The position numbers were made by a program, and so were the translations under genes. A stretch of DNA of 37,425 bases from JAQGMJ01 sp036271855 (lineage in GTDB: Bacteria; Pseudomonadota; Gammaproteobacteria; Burkholderiales; JAEUOS01), in the NCBI GenBank assembly GCA_036271855.1, contig DATAZV010000164.1, positions 1-37,425 on the forward strand, read 5' to 3'. Shown here one piece after another: positions 24,101-30,899 of this stretch (positions are counted from its first letter, which is position 1; each line of letters opens with the position of its first letter). Below the pieces are notes generated by a model. That model was not told the origin of the DNA. It saw only the letters and a list, made by a program, of their open reading frames with translations, and ran no database searches.

Positions 24101-24223
24101 AAGCTGTTGCAGCATGGCTGCAGAGAAATGCAGGGCTTTTACTTTGGCCAGCCGCTCACCGCGATGGAAGCAGCAGCGCTGATCGCCCATCCGCATTCGC
24201 ATCAGGGGCACCGCGCCGCCTGA
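21146..24223 (+). CDS. Membrane-anchored PAS-GGDEF-EAL c-di-GMP turnover protein
   Basis: About 1025 residues from GTG at 21146. This start is preferred because a promoter covers the earlier TTG at 21053; GTG at 21194 is also possible. A short N-terminal segment and one membrane helix (about 55-80) precede roughly four PAS domains (about 100-575). GGDEF follows (about 585-745) with an intact GGDEF motif at 663-667 and an allosteric I-site RxxD at 654-657. EAL (about 755-1005) has an intact EAL at 794-796, DDFGTGYSS and GEGVEN. Both catalytic halves look competent: diguanylate cyclase (GTP to c-di-GMP) and phosphodiesterase. Which dominates cannot be told. It is convergent with recX, 8 nt apart. 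Confidence 0.93.
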   Translation: MTRFETRRASPPIQRAVLSRPARLAWLLEARRVAAAIVATAAPDWAQAAGGSAWRVEAGVSAALVLAAAAGALGAWCWRMRKGSRGPLAAAPTSIETEARFDLVLENAPVPLALISIESGEQLSANSRARALFGVAANAPLPSTDTLYEDPEDRGRLMKRLRSDGQVRDLELWLRPMGAGAGVRRRVIVNCDPVRYGTRPVLLTSYTDVTERFDAEAALASSNQFLNTLIQSAPVAVYSVDLEGRLTSWNAQAQAMFGWHAIEVLGRRPPTVPAAREAEFEAIVADAGRGQSLQGVELERVRRDGSRLMIRVSTAVIRAPAGEAQGFVAFAHDVTHEKELESQYQVMLHRSFDGFWVRSAAGTLLDVNDAYCRMLGYSRDEIIGRNVRDLIVGTVWDQATVQSAPRGVFESLHLTKDGDIIPLEASLNFVDAHGGRFYAFFRDIRERKAAQLRLETSEQRLRSLMARSSDALTVLDAELRFIFVSPPVEAMLGYEPADLMGTNTVDHVHPEDAADLLTIYRRVLLEPGSVQRAEFRFRHKSGVWRNMETIFTNAVNEPAIGGVISNSRDVTLRRRAEEKVRSLAMYDPLTGLPNRVLLADHTRQTIARAERAGRMVGFMFLDIDRFKNINDSLGHTVGDELLKALTERLRGAIREGDVVARLGGDEFVIVLPDVKSPRACSKVAEKIIASASEPFKSGGHELYISTSIGISLYPEDGADPEALLKHADTAMYQAKEAGRNCFRFFSTEMTRAAEARLFIENDLRRALKTDELVLYFQPQFELGREDGARLIGLEALVRWRHPERGLLGPNEFIPVAEETGLIVPLGEWVLRHACRQAADWKLTGLTVPGMVVNVSTLQLHQTDLPGAVRSVLAETGLSAADLELEITESAFMHHEDHALATLDDLHHLGVGLTIDDFGTGYSSLAYLKRMPVDKLKIDRVFVRDLGPHAGVNSDDDAIVRATIALAKSLGLRVLGEGVENERQLTKLLQHGCREMQGFYFGQPLTAMEAAALIAHPHSHQGHRAA

Positions 24224-24243
24224 GCTGACGGCTAGTCGTCAGC
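24224..24243. terminator. Short inverted repeat between convergent GGDEF/EAL and recX stops
   Basis: GCTGACG (24224-24230), 6-nt loop, CGTCAGC (24237-24243). The repeat fills the 8-nt gap and covers the recX stop. There is no T-run on either side, so intrinsic termination is doubtful; it may be a transcript-end or stability hairpin. Confidence 0.35.
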
Positions 24244-24882
24244 CTCTTCGGGTGCGCGCCGGCTGGCGCGGGGCACCACCCGGTGAATCACCTCGGACGC
24301 AAAACCGCGCGCCTGCAAAAAGCGCATCTGCTTCGCACGCTCGGCGGCATCGGCCGGCACCGTGCCGAAACGTTTTTGCCAGGCGGCCTGCGCGCGTTCG
24401 GAATCGCTGGCCTTGAGATCGCGTATCAGGCTGCTCGCCAATTCACTGCTGACCCCTTTGGTGCGTAAATCCTGGGCGACGCGCGCGCTGCCGTAGCGCG
24501 CGCCGCGCACCCGCGCCACGCCCTCGGCGAAGCGCTGATCGGACAGCAGCTTTTCGGCCTGCAATTGCTCCAGTACCTGCCCGATCAAGGCCGCATCTTC
24601 GCTATAGCGCTTGAGCTTGTTTTGCAACTCGGCGCGGCTGTGCTCGCGCCGCGCCAGCAGCGCGATGCCGCGCACGCGCAATTGCGCCGCGTTCAAGGGT
24701 TCTTCAGGAACGCCCTTGCGAGCGCCGAAGCCGCTACGCGAGTAGCGGCTGGAAGCGCCGGATTTGAGAACGTCGCCTTCGAGGGGACCAACGGCCGCCG
24801 CCGGCGGCGATGCCTCCGGCGGGCCGCACTGCTCGAACCCGCCGTCATCCGCCGCGCCGGTGGCACGCCGCCGCGGCCACAT
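24232..24882 (-). CDS. recX: RecX regulatory protein
   Basis: A 216-residue RecX, the modulator that inhibits RecA filament extension and activity. The three-helix repeats are visible from about residue 65: ALLARREHSRAELQNKL, then LLSDQRFAEGVARVRGARYG, then the C-terminal GFASEVIHRVV. Typical RecX is about 150 residues; here a 60-residue N-terminal, Gly/Pro/Ala-rich extension of unknown role precedes the core. ATG at 24882 lies 4 nt after the recA stop (TAAGGCCATG), which supports cotranscription and this start. An upstream in-frame start inside recA is rejected. Confidence 0.92.
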   Translation of the reverse strand: MWPRRRATGAADDGGFEQCGPPEASPPAAAVGPLEGDVLKSGASSRYSRSGFGARKGVPEEPLNAAQLRVRGIALLARREHSRAELQNKLKRYSEDAALIGQVLEQLQAEKLLSDQRFAEGVARVRGARYGSARVAQDLRTKGVSSELASSLIRDLKASDSERAQAAWQKRFGTVPADAAERAKQMRFLQARGFASEVIHRVVPRASRRAPEEADD

Positions 24883-24886
24883 GGCC

Positions 24887-25906
24887 TTACTCTTCGTCGG
24901 CGGCAGCGACGGCGCTGCGCACGCCCAGGGCTTCACGCACCTTGGCTTCGACTTCAGCGCCAATGGCGGCGTTTTCCTTCAGCCAGTTGCGGGTGTTGTC
25001 CTTGCCCTGGCCGATGCGCTCGCCGTTGTAGCTGTACCAGGCGCCGGATTTTTCGATGATCTTGTGCTCGACCCCGAGTTCGATGATCTCGCCCTCGCGC
25101 GAAATGCCCTGCCCGTAAAGAATGTCGAAGTGCGCCTCCTTGAACGGCGGCGCCACCTTGTTCTTCACCACCTTGACGCGGGTTTCGTTGCCGACCACCT
25201 CTTCACCGTCCTTGATCGCGCCGGTGCGGCGGATGTCCAGGCGCACCGAGGCGTAGAACTTGAGCGCATTGCCGCCGGTGGTGGTTTCGGGGTTGCCGAA
25301 CATGACGCCGATTTTCATGCGGATCTGATTAATAAAGATAACCAGGGTGTTGGTGCGCTTGATGTTGCCGGTGAGCTTGCGCAGGGCCTGGCTCATCAGG
25401 CGCGCCTGCAGGCCGGGCAGCTGGTCGCCCATTTCGCCCTCGATTTCCGCCTTCGGGGTCAGCGCGGCGACCGAGTCGATCACCACGATGTCGACCGAGC
25501 CGGAGCGCACCAGCATGTCGCAGATTTCCAGCGCCTGCTCGCCGGTATCCGGCTGCGAGATCAGCAGTTCCGAAACGTTAACGCCGAGCTTTTGCGCATA
25601 TTGCGGATCGAGCGCGTGTTCGGCGTCGATGAAGGCGGCGGTGCCGCCGAGCTTTTGCATTTCCGCGATCACCTGCAGGGTGAGCGTGGTCTTGCCCGAC
25701 GATTCCGGGCCGTAGATTTCCACCACCCGGCCGCGCGGCAGGCCGCCGATGCCCAGCGCGATGTCCAGGCCGAGGGAACCGGTGGAGACCACCTGGATGT
25801 CCTCCTCAATGCTCTTTTCACCCAATTTCATGATCGAGCCCTTGCCGAACTGCTTTTCGATCTGCGCCAGGGCGGCGCTTAAGGCCTTGCTTTTGTTGTC
25901 ATCCAT
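24887..25906 (-). CDS. recA: RecA recombinase
   Basis: A 339-residue DNA strand-exchange ATPase and LexA coprotease. Walker A is GPESSGKTT, Walker B is IVVIDSVAAL. The L1/L2 DNA-binding loops are around GDQLPGLQARLMSQALRK and FGNPETTTGGNALKFYAS, and the family signature ALKFYASVR is present. The start MDDNKSKALSAALAQIEK at 25906 matches the conserved N-terminus and has AAGGAAG 7-8 nt upstream. Longer in-frame starts to 25984 are rejected. The promoter with a LexA box lies about 200 nt upstream. First gene of the recA-recX unit. Confidence 0.99.
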   Translation of the reverse strand: MDDNKSKALSAALAQIEKQFGKGSIMKLGEKSIEEDIQVVSTGSLGLDIALGIGGLPRGRVVEIYGPESSGKTTLTLQVIAEMQKLGGTAAFIDAEHALDPQYAQKLGVNVSELLISQPDTGEQALEICDMLVRSGSVDIVVIDSVAALTPKAEIEGEMGDQLPGLQARLMSQALRKLTGNIKRTNTLVIFINQIRMKIGVMFGNPETTTGGNALKFYASVRLDIRRTGAIKDGEEVVGNETRVKVVKNKVAPPFKEAHFDILYGQGISREGEIIELGVEHKIIEKSGAWYSYNGERIGQGKDNTRNWLKENAAIGAEVEAKVREALGVRSAVAAADEE

Positions 25907-26099
25907 GAGAGTGCTTCCTTGAAAAATTTTGGATTCCGTTTCGGGCTTTTTGGCGGCGGGTCGCATTTTTTGTCCTGTCGCCAATAACCGTCGGCGTAAT
26001 GAATTAGAAAAGGATAAGTCTTAAGGGTTTAAGGGATGACAACACCGGTTGGCCCGGATTAACAGCAGCAAGCGCGCTAAAATGCTCACCGGCCCCTAA

Positions 26100-26115
26100 C
26101 TGTTCATTTATACAG
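26100..26115 (-). promoter_or_regulatory. LexA-binding (SOS) box of recA
   Basis: CTGTATAAATGAACAG on the minus strand: a perfect CTGT-N8-ACAG with an AT-rich core, extended to ACTGT/ACAGT. It overlaps the -10 element of the recA promoter, so bound LexA would block transcription until DNA damage. Confidence 0.9.
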
Positions 26116-26142
26116 TGTAACTACTGGTACCGGCATCGTCAA
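26114..26142 (-). promoter_or_regulatory. recA sigma70 promoter
   Basis: On the minus strand, TTGACG (26137-26142), exactly 17 nt spacer, TACACT (26114-26119). The LexA box begins within the -10. The leader to the recA ATG is about 200 nt. Confidence 0.75.
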
Positions 26143-26164
26143 GCCCTAGTCAACGAAATTGTTT

Positions 26165-26650
26165 TCAGGCTTCGATCAGGGCCAGCAGCCCCTGCAGGGC
26201 ATGGATCACCGCCTGGCGCCGCACCGCTTCGCGGTCGCCGTCGAAGCGCACGCTCTCGGTTCGCGCCGCCTCCCCTTTGGCCCAGCCGAAGCAGACCAGC
26301 CCGACCGGCTTTTCCGGCGTCCCGCCGGTGGGCCCGGCGATGCCGGTGATCGACAGCGCCACCTGGGCCAGCGAGTGAGTGAGCGCTCCCGCCGCCATGG
26401 CGCGCGCGGTCTCTTCGCTCACCGCGCCGAATTGCTCCAGGGTCTGTGCCGGCACCCCCAGCATGTCCTCTTTGGCCTGATTCGAATAAGTGACAAAGCC
26501 GCGGTCGAACCAGGCCGAGCTGCCGGCCACGGCGGTGACCGTCTGCGCCACCCAGCCGCCGGTACACGATTCGGCGCAGGCCAGCACCAGGCCGCGCTCC
26601 TTAAGCCGCGCGCCGACCAGGGTCCCGAGCAACGACAGCGTATCAGCCAT
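26165..26650 (-). CDS. pncC: CinA C-terminal-type nicotinamide-nucleotide amidohydrolase (PncC)
   Basis: A 161-residue stand-alone CinA C-terminal domain. It deamidates nicotinamide mononucleotide to nicotinic acid mononucleotide in pyridine nucleotide recycling. Characteristic motifs are ACAESCTGGWVAQ near residues 25-36, YSNQAKEDMLGV, and SITGIAGPTGGTPEKPVGLV. The length matches PncC. ATG at 26650 overlaps the pgpA stop by 8 nt, so it is coupled to pgpA. It is the last gene of the ribH-nusB-thiL-pgpA-pncC string; recA follows with its own promoter. Confidence 0.94.
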   Translation of the reverse strand: MADTLSLLGTLVGARLKERGLVLACAESCTGGWVAQTVTAVAGSSAWFDRGFVTYSNQAKEDMLGVPAQTLEQFGAVSEETARAMAAGALTHSLAQVALSITGIAGPTGGTPEKPVGLVCFGWAKGEAARTESVRFDGDREAVRRQAVIHALQGLLALIEA

Positions 26651-27176
26651 GGCCGAACATCCTTACATACAAGGCAAACACCAGCAGCGTATAGAACGCC
26701 GCCAGCAAATCGTCGAACATCACGCCAAAGCCGCTTTTGAGCTTGCGGTCGAAATAGCGGATCGGCTGGGGCTTGAGAATATCGAAAAAGCGGAATAACA
26801 AAAAGGCGGCCAGTTGCGCCGGCCACTGCGGCGGCACCAGTACCAGCACCAGCCAGATCGCCACCACCTCGTCCCAGACAAAGCCGCCGTGATCGACGAC
26901 ACCCAAATCGCGCCCGGCCCGGCCGCAGGCATATATGCCGATCACAAAAGCCAGGGCCACCGTGGCCAGGCGCCAGAGGTCCGGTACATGGGGCGCGAGC
27001 AGCACAAAGCTGGCCCAGCCGAACAGCGTGCCCCAGGTGCCCGGCGCGGGCCGGATCAGGCCGCTGCCGAAACCGCAGGCAATGATGCGCGCCGGGTCGC
27101 GCAGCATCCAGCCCAGCGTGGGCCGCAGCGGCGGCGATGGTGGCGCCCTGTCCATCTCAGGCGCTGAAATGGTCAT
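26643..27176 (-). CDS. pgpA: Phosphatidylglycerophosphatase A
   Basis: A 177-residue inner-membrane enzyme that dephosphorylates phosphatidylglycerol phosphate to phosphatidylglycerol. Family motifs are visible: GFGSGLIRPAPGTWGTLFGW near the N-terminus, then DHGGFVWDEVVAIW, FRFFDILKPQPIR, and FGVMFDDLLAAFY with the acidic residues expected at the active site. About four membrane segments are present. ATG at 27176 overlaps the thiL 3' end by 20 nt; longer in-frame starts run deeper into thiL and are less likely. The thiL-pgpA-cinA order is common in Betaproteobacteria. Confidence 0.95.
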   Translation of the reverse strand: MTISAPEMDRAPPSPPLRPTLGWMLRDPARIIACGFGSGLIRPAPGTWGTLFGWASFVLLAPHVPDLWRLATVALAFVIGIYACGRAGRDLGVVDHGGFVWDEVVAIWLVLVLVPPQWPAQLAAFLLFRFFDILKPQPIRYFDRKLKSGFGVMFDDLLAAFYTLLVFALYVRMFGHG

Positions 27177-28137
27177 AGCCGCCCAGCTTGAGGGAAAGAT
27201 CGCGGCCCGCTGCATCGACAAAGCGCACCGGCGCCGCGCCCGCCATCGCAGGCAGGATGCTGCCGATGCATGTCACCGCCACACCGGCCGACCGGCCCGC
27301 CGCTTCCACGCCGACACGCTGGGCTGGCGCGGCGGTAAAACACAGTTCATAGTCGTCGCCGCCGGCCAGGGCGCATTGCAGCGCCAATTCATGCGATACC
27401 CCGCGCAGCGCGGGCGCCAGCGGCAGCGCATCGACATCCACGCGCGCCCGCACGCCGGAGGCACGTGCGATGTGCGCCAGGTCGCCCGCCAGGCCGTCGG
27501 AAATATCCAGCATGCTGCGCGCGATGCCGCGCAGCGCCAGGCCGAGGGCCACGCGCGGCGTCGGCGCCTCCAGGCGATTCACGCAATATTCGCGCTGCGC
27601 CTGATCCAGGCTCACCTTGCCGCGCAAAGCCGCCAGCCCGAGCGCCGCATCGCCCAGCGTATTCGATACCCAGATGTCGTCGCCCGCCTGTGCGCCGCTG
27701 CGCCGCACCGCCTGCCCCGTGGGCACTTCGCCGAGGATGGTGACATTGAGGGTGAGCGTGCCGCCGGGGGGCGTGCGCGTAGTGTCGCCCCCAACCAGCT
27801 CGACCCCATGTTCATCAGCCAGCGCGAAAAAGCCGCGCGCGAAAGCGGCAAGCCAGGCTTCATCGGCGGTCGGCAGTGCCAGCGAGAGCAAGGCGCTGGC
27901 AGGCTTCGCGCCCATCGCCGCCAGGTCGGAAAGATTCACCGCCAGGGTCTTGTGGCCCAGGCGCTGGGGGTCGGTATCCGGGAAAAAATGCGTGCCTGCC
28001 ACCAGCATGTCGATGGAGATCGCCAGCTCGTGGCCCTGGGTGAGGGCTAGCAGCGCGCAATCGTCGCCCACGCCCAGGCGGGCGCGGCGCACCGGCCGGG
28101 TGAAATAGCGGGCGATCAGGTCAAACTCGGAGGCCAT
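27157..28137 (-). CDS. thiL: Thiamine-monophosphate kinase
   Basis: A 326-residue kinase that phosphorylates thiamine monophosphate to thiamine pyrophosphate with ATP. It shows the AIR synthase-like fold motifs: GVGDDCALL near residue 22, ISIDMLVAGTHFF, LAVNLSDLAAMGAKP, VGGDTTR, and GDDYELCFTA. The ATG at 28137 is chosen because MASEFDLIARYF matches the family N-terminus; it lies 16 nt after nusB. A longer in-frame start inside nusB is rejected. The pgpA start lies within its last codons, so the two are coupled. Confidence 0.96.
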   Translation of the reverse strand: MASEFDLIARYFTRPVRRARLGVGDDCALLALTQGHELAISIDMLVAGTHFFPDTDPQRLGHKTLAVNLSDLAAMGAKPASALLSLALPTADEAWLAAFARGFFALADEHGVELVGGDTTRTPPGGTLTLNVTILGEVPTGQAVRRSGAQAGDDIWVSNTLGDAALGLAALRGKVSLDQAQREYCVNRLEAPTPRVALGLALRGIARSMLDISDGLAGDLAHIARASGVRARVDVDALPLAPALRGVSHELALQCALAGGDDYELCFTAAPAQRVGVEAAGRSAGVAVTCIGSILPAMAGAAPVRFVDAAGRDLSLKLGGYDHFSA

Positions 28138-28153
28138 GCCTTGAGCGCACTGC

Positions 28154-28585
28154 CTACTTGCGCGCGTCCTTGATCTCGGTCTCGCGCGCGCCGGCGGCCA
28201 GCTTGTCGAGCACGCCGTTGACGTATTTGAAGCCGTCGGTGCCGCCGAAGGTCTTGGCCAGCTCGACGCATTCATTAATCACCACCCGGTACGGCACCTC
28301 GACGTGGTGCCTGAGCTCGTAGACGCCGACCAGCAGGATAGCGTGCTCGACCGGGCTCAGCTCCTTCACCGGACGGTCGAGGAAGGGCTGCAGTTCGGCG
28401 CGCAGGCTGTCGACGTGCTCGATGGCGCCGTAGAGCAGCTCGCGGAAGTGTTTTTCGTCGGCCTGCTCGAAGCCCTTGGTGCGCTTCAGGTCGTCGGCGA
28501 TCAAGGTCGGATCGGTGGCATTGAGCTGCCATTGATACAGGCCCTGGACGGCGAACTCGCGCGAACGGCGGCGGGCGCTTTTCAT
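28154..28585 (-). CDS. nusB: Transcription antitermination factor NusB
   Basis: A 143-residue all-helical protein that binds boxA RNA with NusE in rRNA antitermination. The motif ARRRSREFAVQGLYQWQL opens the protein. The core includes FRELLYGAIEHVDSL, LSPVEHAILLVGVYEL and VVINECVELAKTFGG, ending with KYVNGVLDKLA. ATG at 28585 overlaps the ribH stop (ATGA). The ribH-nusB pairing is widespread in bacteria. Confidence 0.97.
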   Translation of the reverse strand: MKSARRRSREFAVQGLYQWQLNATDPTLIADDLKRTKGFEQADEKHFRELLYGAIEHVDSLRAELQPFLDRPVKELSPVEHAILLVGVYELRHHVEVPYRVVINECVELAKTFGGTDGFKYVNGVLDKLAAGARETEIKDARK

Positions 28586-29040
28586 CGCTGGATCCCTTTC
28601 AGGGTGTTCGCCATTTCCACCGCCACCCGCGCCGCGTCCACCCCTTTGGGGATGCGGGCGCGTGCCTGGGCGTCGTTTTCCACCGTCAGGATGGCATTGG
28701 CGATCGGCACGCCGGTGGTCAGCTGCACTTCCATCACGCCGCGGCCGGAGTCGTTGCACACCAGTTCGAAATGATAAGTCTCGCCGCGCTCCACGCAGCC
28801 CAGGGCCACCATGCAGTCGAAGCGTTCGGTCATGGCGAGTGTCTGCAGGGTGAGCGGAATCTCCAGCGCGCCCGGCACCTTCACGTGCTCGATATCGGTC
28901 ACCCCCAGGCGCTTGAGCTCGCCGATACAGCCCTCGGCCAGGGCATCGACGATCTGCGCGTTGAAGCGCGACTGCACCACCGCAACCGAAAGGCCGCGGC
29001 CGTCGAGCTGCTGGTCGAACTGGACTTGATCCTGGCTCAT
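28582..29040 (-). CDS. ribH: 6,7-dimethyl-8-ribityllumazine synthase
   Basis: A 152-residue riboflavin biosynthesis enzyme. It joins 5-amino-6-ribitylaminouracil and 3,4-dihydroxy-2-butanone 4-phosphate. The substrate-binding segments are VVQSRFNAQI, VPGALEIPLTLQ and GCVERGETYHFELVCND (with the catalytic His), then TTGVPIANAILT. It supplies the step after ribBA, which lies just upstream. A good hairpin terminator sits between the two genes, so expression may be partly independent. The 4-nt overlap with nusB indicates coupling downstream. Confidence 0.97.
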   Translation of the reverse strand: MSQDQVQFDQQLDGRGLSVAVVQSRFNAQIVDALAEGCIGELKRLGVTDIEHVKVPGALEIPLTLQTLAMTERFDCMVALGCVERGETYHFELVCNDSGRGVMEVQLTTGVPIANAILTVENDAQARARIPKGVDAARVAVEMANTLKGIQR

Positions 29041-29067
29041 GAATTCTTCGTCGGAAAGCTGCGTTCG

Positions 29068-29099
29068 TTAAACAAAACTGGCCGCTACATCGCGGCCAG
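29068..29099 (-). terminator. Intrinsic terminator/attenuator between ribBA and ribH
   Basis: On the minus strand, CTGGCCGC (29092-29099), 6-nt loop, GCGGCCAG (29078-29085), followed by TTTTGTTT. The 8-bp GC-rich stem plus T-run is typical of rho-independent termination. It begins about 20 nt after the ribBA stop and ends about 28 nt before ribH. Confidence 0.75.
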
Positions 29100-29118
29100 G
29101 ATCAAGGGAGGTTGCGCT

Positions 29119-30255
29119 TCAGCAGCCTTCCGGCGCCAGGTAGCCCGTCACTTCCAGGCCGAAGCCGGCCATCGAGGGCATCTTGCGCGGGTTGGACATC
29201 AGCTTCATCTTGCCCACGCCGAGATCGCGCAAAATCTGCGCGCCGATGCCGTAGGTGCGCAAATCCATTTTCACCTTGGGCCGCACGCCCGCGTTGAGGT
29301 CGCGCACCGAACCCAGCAGGCGCTCGGCGCTTTCCTCGGTATTGAGCAGAACCAGCACGCCGCTGCCGTCGGCCGCGATTTTCGCCAGCGCCGCGTTGAC
29401 ACTCCACGAATGGCAACTGGCGCCGTTGTCCAGCAGGTCGAACACCGACAGCGGCTCGTGCACCCGTACCAGGGTTTCGCGCTCGGGCGAGACGCTGCCG
29501 CGCGACAGCGCCAGGTGGGCGGCGCCGCAAGCCTTGTCGGTATAGACCACGGCGTTAAACTCGCCGTGCGCGGTTTGTACCTTGCGCTCGGCGGCGCGGG
29601 CCACCAGGCTTTCGTTCTCGCTGCGGTAGTGGATCAGGTCGGCGATGGTGCCGATTTTCAGCTTGTGCTCGCGCGCGAACTCGATCAGGTCGGGCAGGCG
29701 CGCCATCTCGCCGTCTTCCTTCAGCACTTCGCAGATCACCGCCGCCGGCGCGCTGCCGGCCATCGCCGCCAGGTCGCAGCCGGCTTCGGTATGGCCGGCG
29801 CGCACCAGCACGCCGCCGGCTTGCGCCATCAGCGGGAAAATGTGGCCCGGCTGCACGATATCGCCGGGCTTGGCACCGGGGGCAACGGCTGCCTGGACGG
29901 TGCGCGCGCGGTCGGCGGCGGAAATGCCGGTGGAGACACCTTCCGCTGCTTCGATCGATACGGTGAAATTGGTGCCGTGCTTGGTGCCGTTGTTGGACAC
30001 CATCAAGGGAAGATTGAGCTGCCGGCAATGTGCTTCGGACAAGGTCAGGCAGATCAGGCCGCGGCCGTAGCGCGCCATGAAGTTGATCGCCTCGGGCGTG
30101 ACGTGCTCGGCGGCCATCAGCAGGTCGCCCTCGTTTTCGCGGTCCTCGTCGTCGACCACCACCACCATGCGGCCGGCGCGCAGCTCGGCGACGATTTCGG
30201 GAACCGAACTGACGGAGGAAGACTTCGGTCCAACCACTGAAAGCTGAGCGCTCAT
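29119..30255 (-). CDS. ribBA: DHBP synthase with a degenerate GTP cyclohydrolase II domain (RibBX-type)
   Basis: 378 residues. The N-terminal 3,4-dihydroxy-2-butanone 4-phosphate synthase domain (about 15-210) is intact: DDEDRENEGDL at 35-45 and RAGHTEAGCDL at 152-162. The enzyme converts ribulose 5-phosphate to the four-carbon riboflavin precursor plus formate. The C-terminal part (about 225-370) aligns with GTP cyclohydrolase II but lacks its three zinc cysteines. Where the family has an ECxxxxxFGSxRCDC-like motif, this has HEPLSVFDLLDNGASCHSW. GTP cyclohydrolase activity is therefore unlikely and a separate ribA is expected elsewhere. ATG at 30255 with GAGAGG upstream. No FMN riboswitch is recognisable in the short leader. 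Confidence 0.93.
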   Translation of the reverse strand: MSAQLSVVGPKSSSVSSVPEIVAELRAGRMVVVVDDEDRENEGDLLMAAEHVTPEAINFMARYGRGLICLTLSEAHCRQLNLPLMVSNNGTKHGTNFTVSIEAAEGVSTGISAADRARTVQAAVAPGAKPGDIVQPGHIFPLMAQAGGVLVRAGHTEAGCDLAAMAGSAPAAVICEVLKEDGEMARLPDLIEFAREHKLKIGTIADLIHYRSENESLVARAAERKVQTAHGEFNAVVYTDKACGAAHLALSRGSVSPERETLVRVHEPLSVFDLLDNGASCHSWSVNAALAKIAADGSGVLVLLNTEESAERLLGSVRDLNAGVRPKVKMDLRTYGIGAQILRDLGVGKMKLMSNPRKMPSMAGFGLEVTGYLAPEGC

Positions 30256-30413
30256 GGACGCCTCTCGCACTGCATAAAACAACGGGTATCCATTGTACCC
30301 GAGGCGCCCCGCCGCAGCCGCCGCGAGCCTCCGGCAGCTGCGGGGATTTGCAATTCCGCGCGCCCTGCTGCAAAGTTGCGGGTTTGTTCAACCGCAACGG
30401 GGGACCCAGCAAG

Positions 30414-30890
30414 GTGTTGAGCCTGCCTTTGATGGAAAGCGGCCGCTACGTGGCGGCCGGCAGTTGCGTCTACGGCGGCGCGGTGCTGCCGTTGACGGCG
30501 AATTTCCGCGTACTGCGCCAGACCGGCCAGTTGCGCATCAACGGCTACGGCCAGGCGGGTGAAGGCGAAAAGCGCGATTTTCGCCTGCGACTGCTGTTCG
30601 CCACCTCCATTCTCACCGGTGGCCGCTTCGAATATGGCGACGAGCGCTTTCGCCAGCTGGCCGGCACCCTGGCCTGGGCCGACGACTGCTATGTGATGGC
30701 CGGCCACTGCTACGCGCCCAATGCCTCGGTCAGCGTATTCCTGCATTCGGAAGACGTGGGGCAGCGGCATACCCTGCGCGGCATGCTCAGTCCAGCGCAG
30801 GGCGAGCCTTCGACTTTTGCCTTGAACATTTCCAGGCACGACCCGCGTATACGGTTGAACGCGGATCCGCAACCGAGCAGCGTATTGTAG
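30414..30890 (+). CDS. Unrecognised protein, possibly lineage-specific
   Basis: I do not recognise this gene. The frame has GC-rich third positions and balanced amino acid use, whereas the antisense frame (30252-30872) is Arg/Gln/Ala-rich. GTG at 30414 gives 158 residues and has GGGGGA about 9 nt upstream; ATG at 30432 is an alternative, and the frame is open back to 30348. No signal peptide or membrane helix is seen. The protein looks beta-rich, with conserved-looking stretches SGRYVAAGSCVYGGAVLP, LFATSILTGGRFEYGDERF and DDCYVMAGHCYAP, and four cysteines or fewer depending on the start. It lies between ribBA (divergent) and the TPR-glycosyltransferase gene (convergent, 9 nt gap). Confidence 0.7.
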   Translation: MLSLPLMESGRYVAAGSCVYGGAVLPLTANFRVLRQTGQLRINGYGQAGEGEKRDFRLRLLFATSILTGGRFEYGDERFRQLAGTLAWADDCYVMAGHCYAPNASVSVFLHSEDVGQRHTLRGMLSPAQGEPSTFALNISRHDPRIRLNADPQPSSVL

Positions 30891-30899
30891 GTCCGCCGG

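Noticed and set aside
30256..30413. Possible FMN riboswitch upstream of ribBA
   Set aside because: None of the conserved RFN-element stretches are visible and the divergent gene leaves little room.
30252..30872. 206-codon minus-strand frame opposite the unrecognised plus-strand gene
   Set aside because: Ala/Gln/Arg-rich composition and weaker third-position GC than the plus strand; it would also overlap ribBA.
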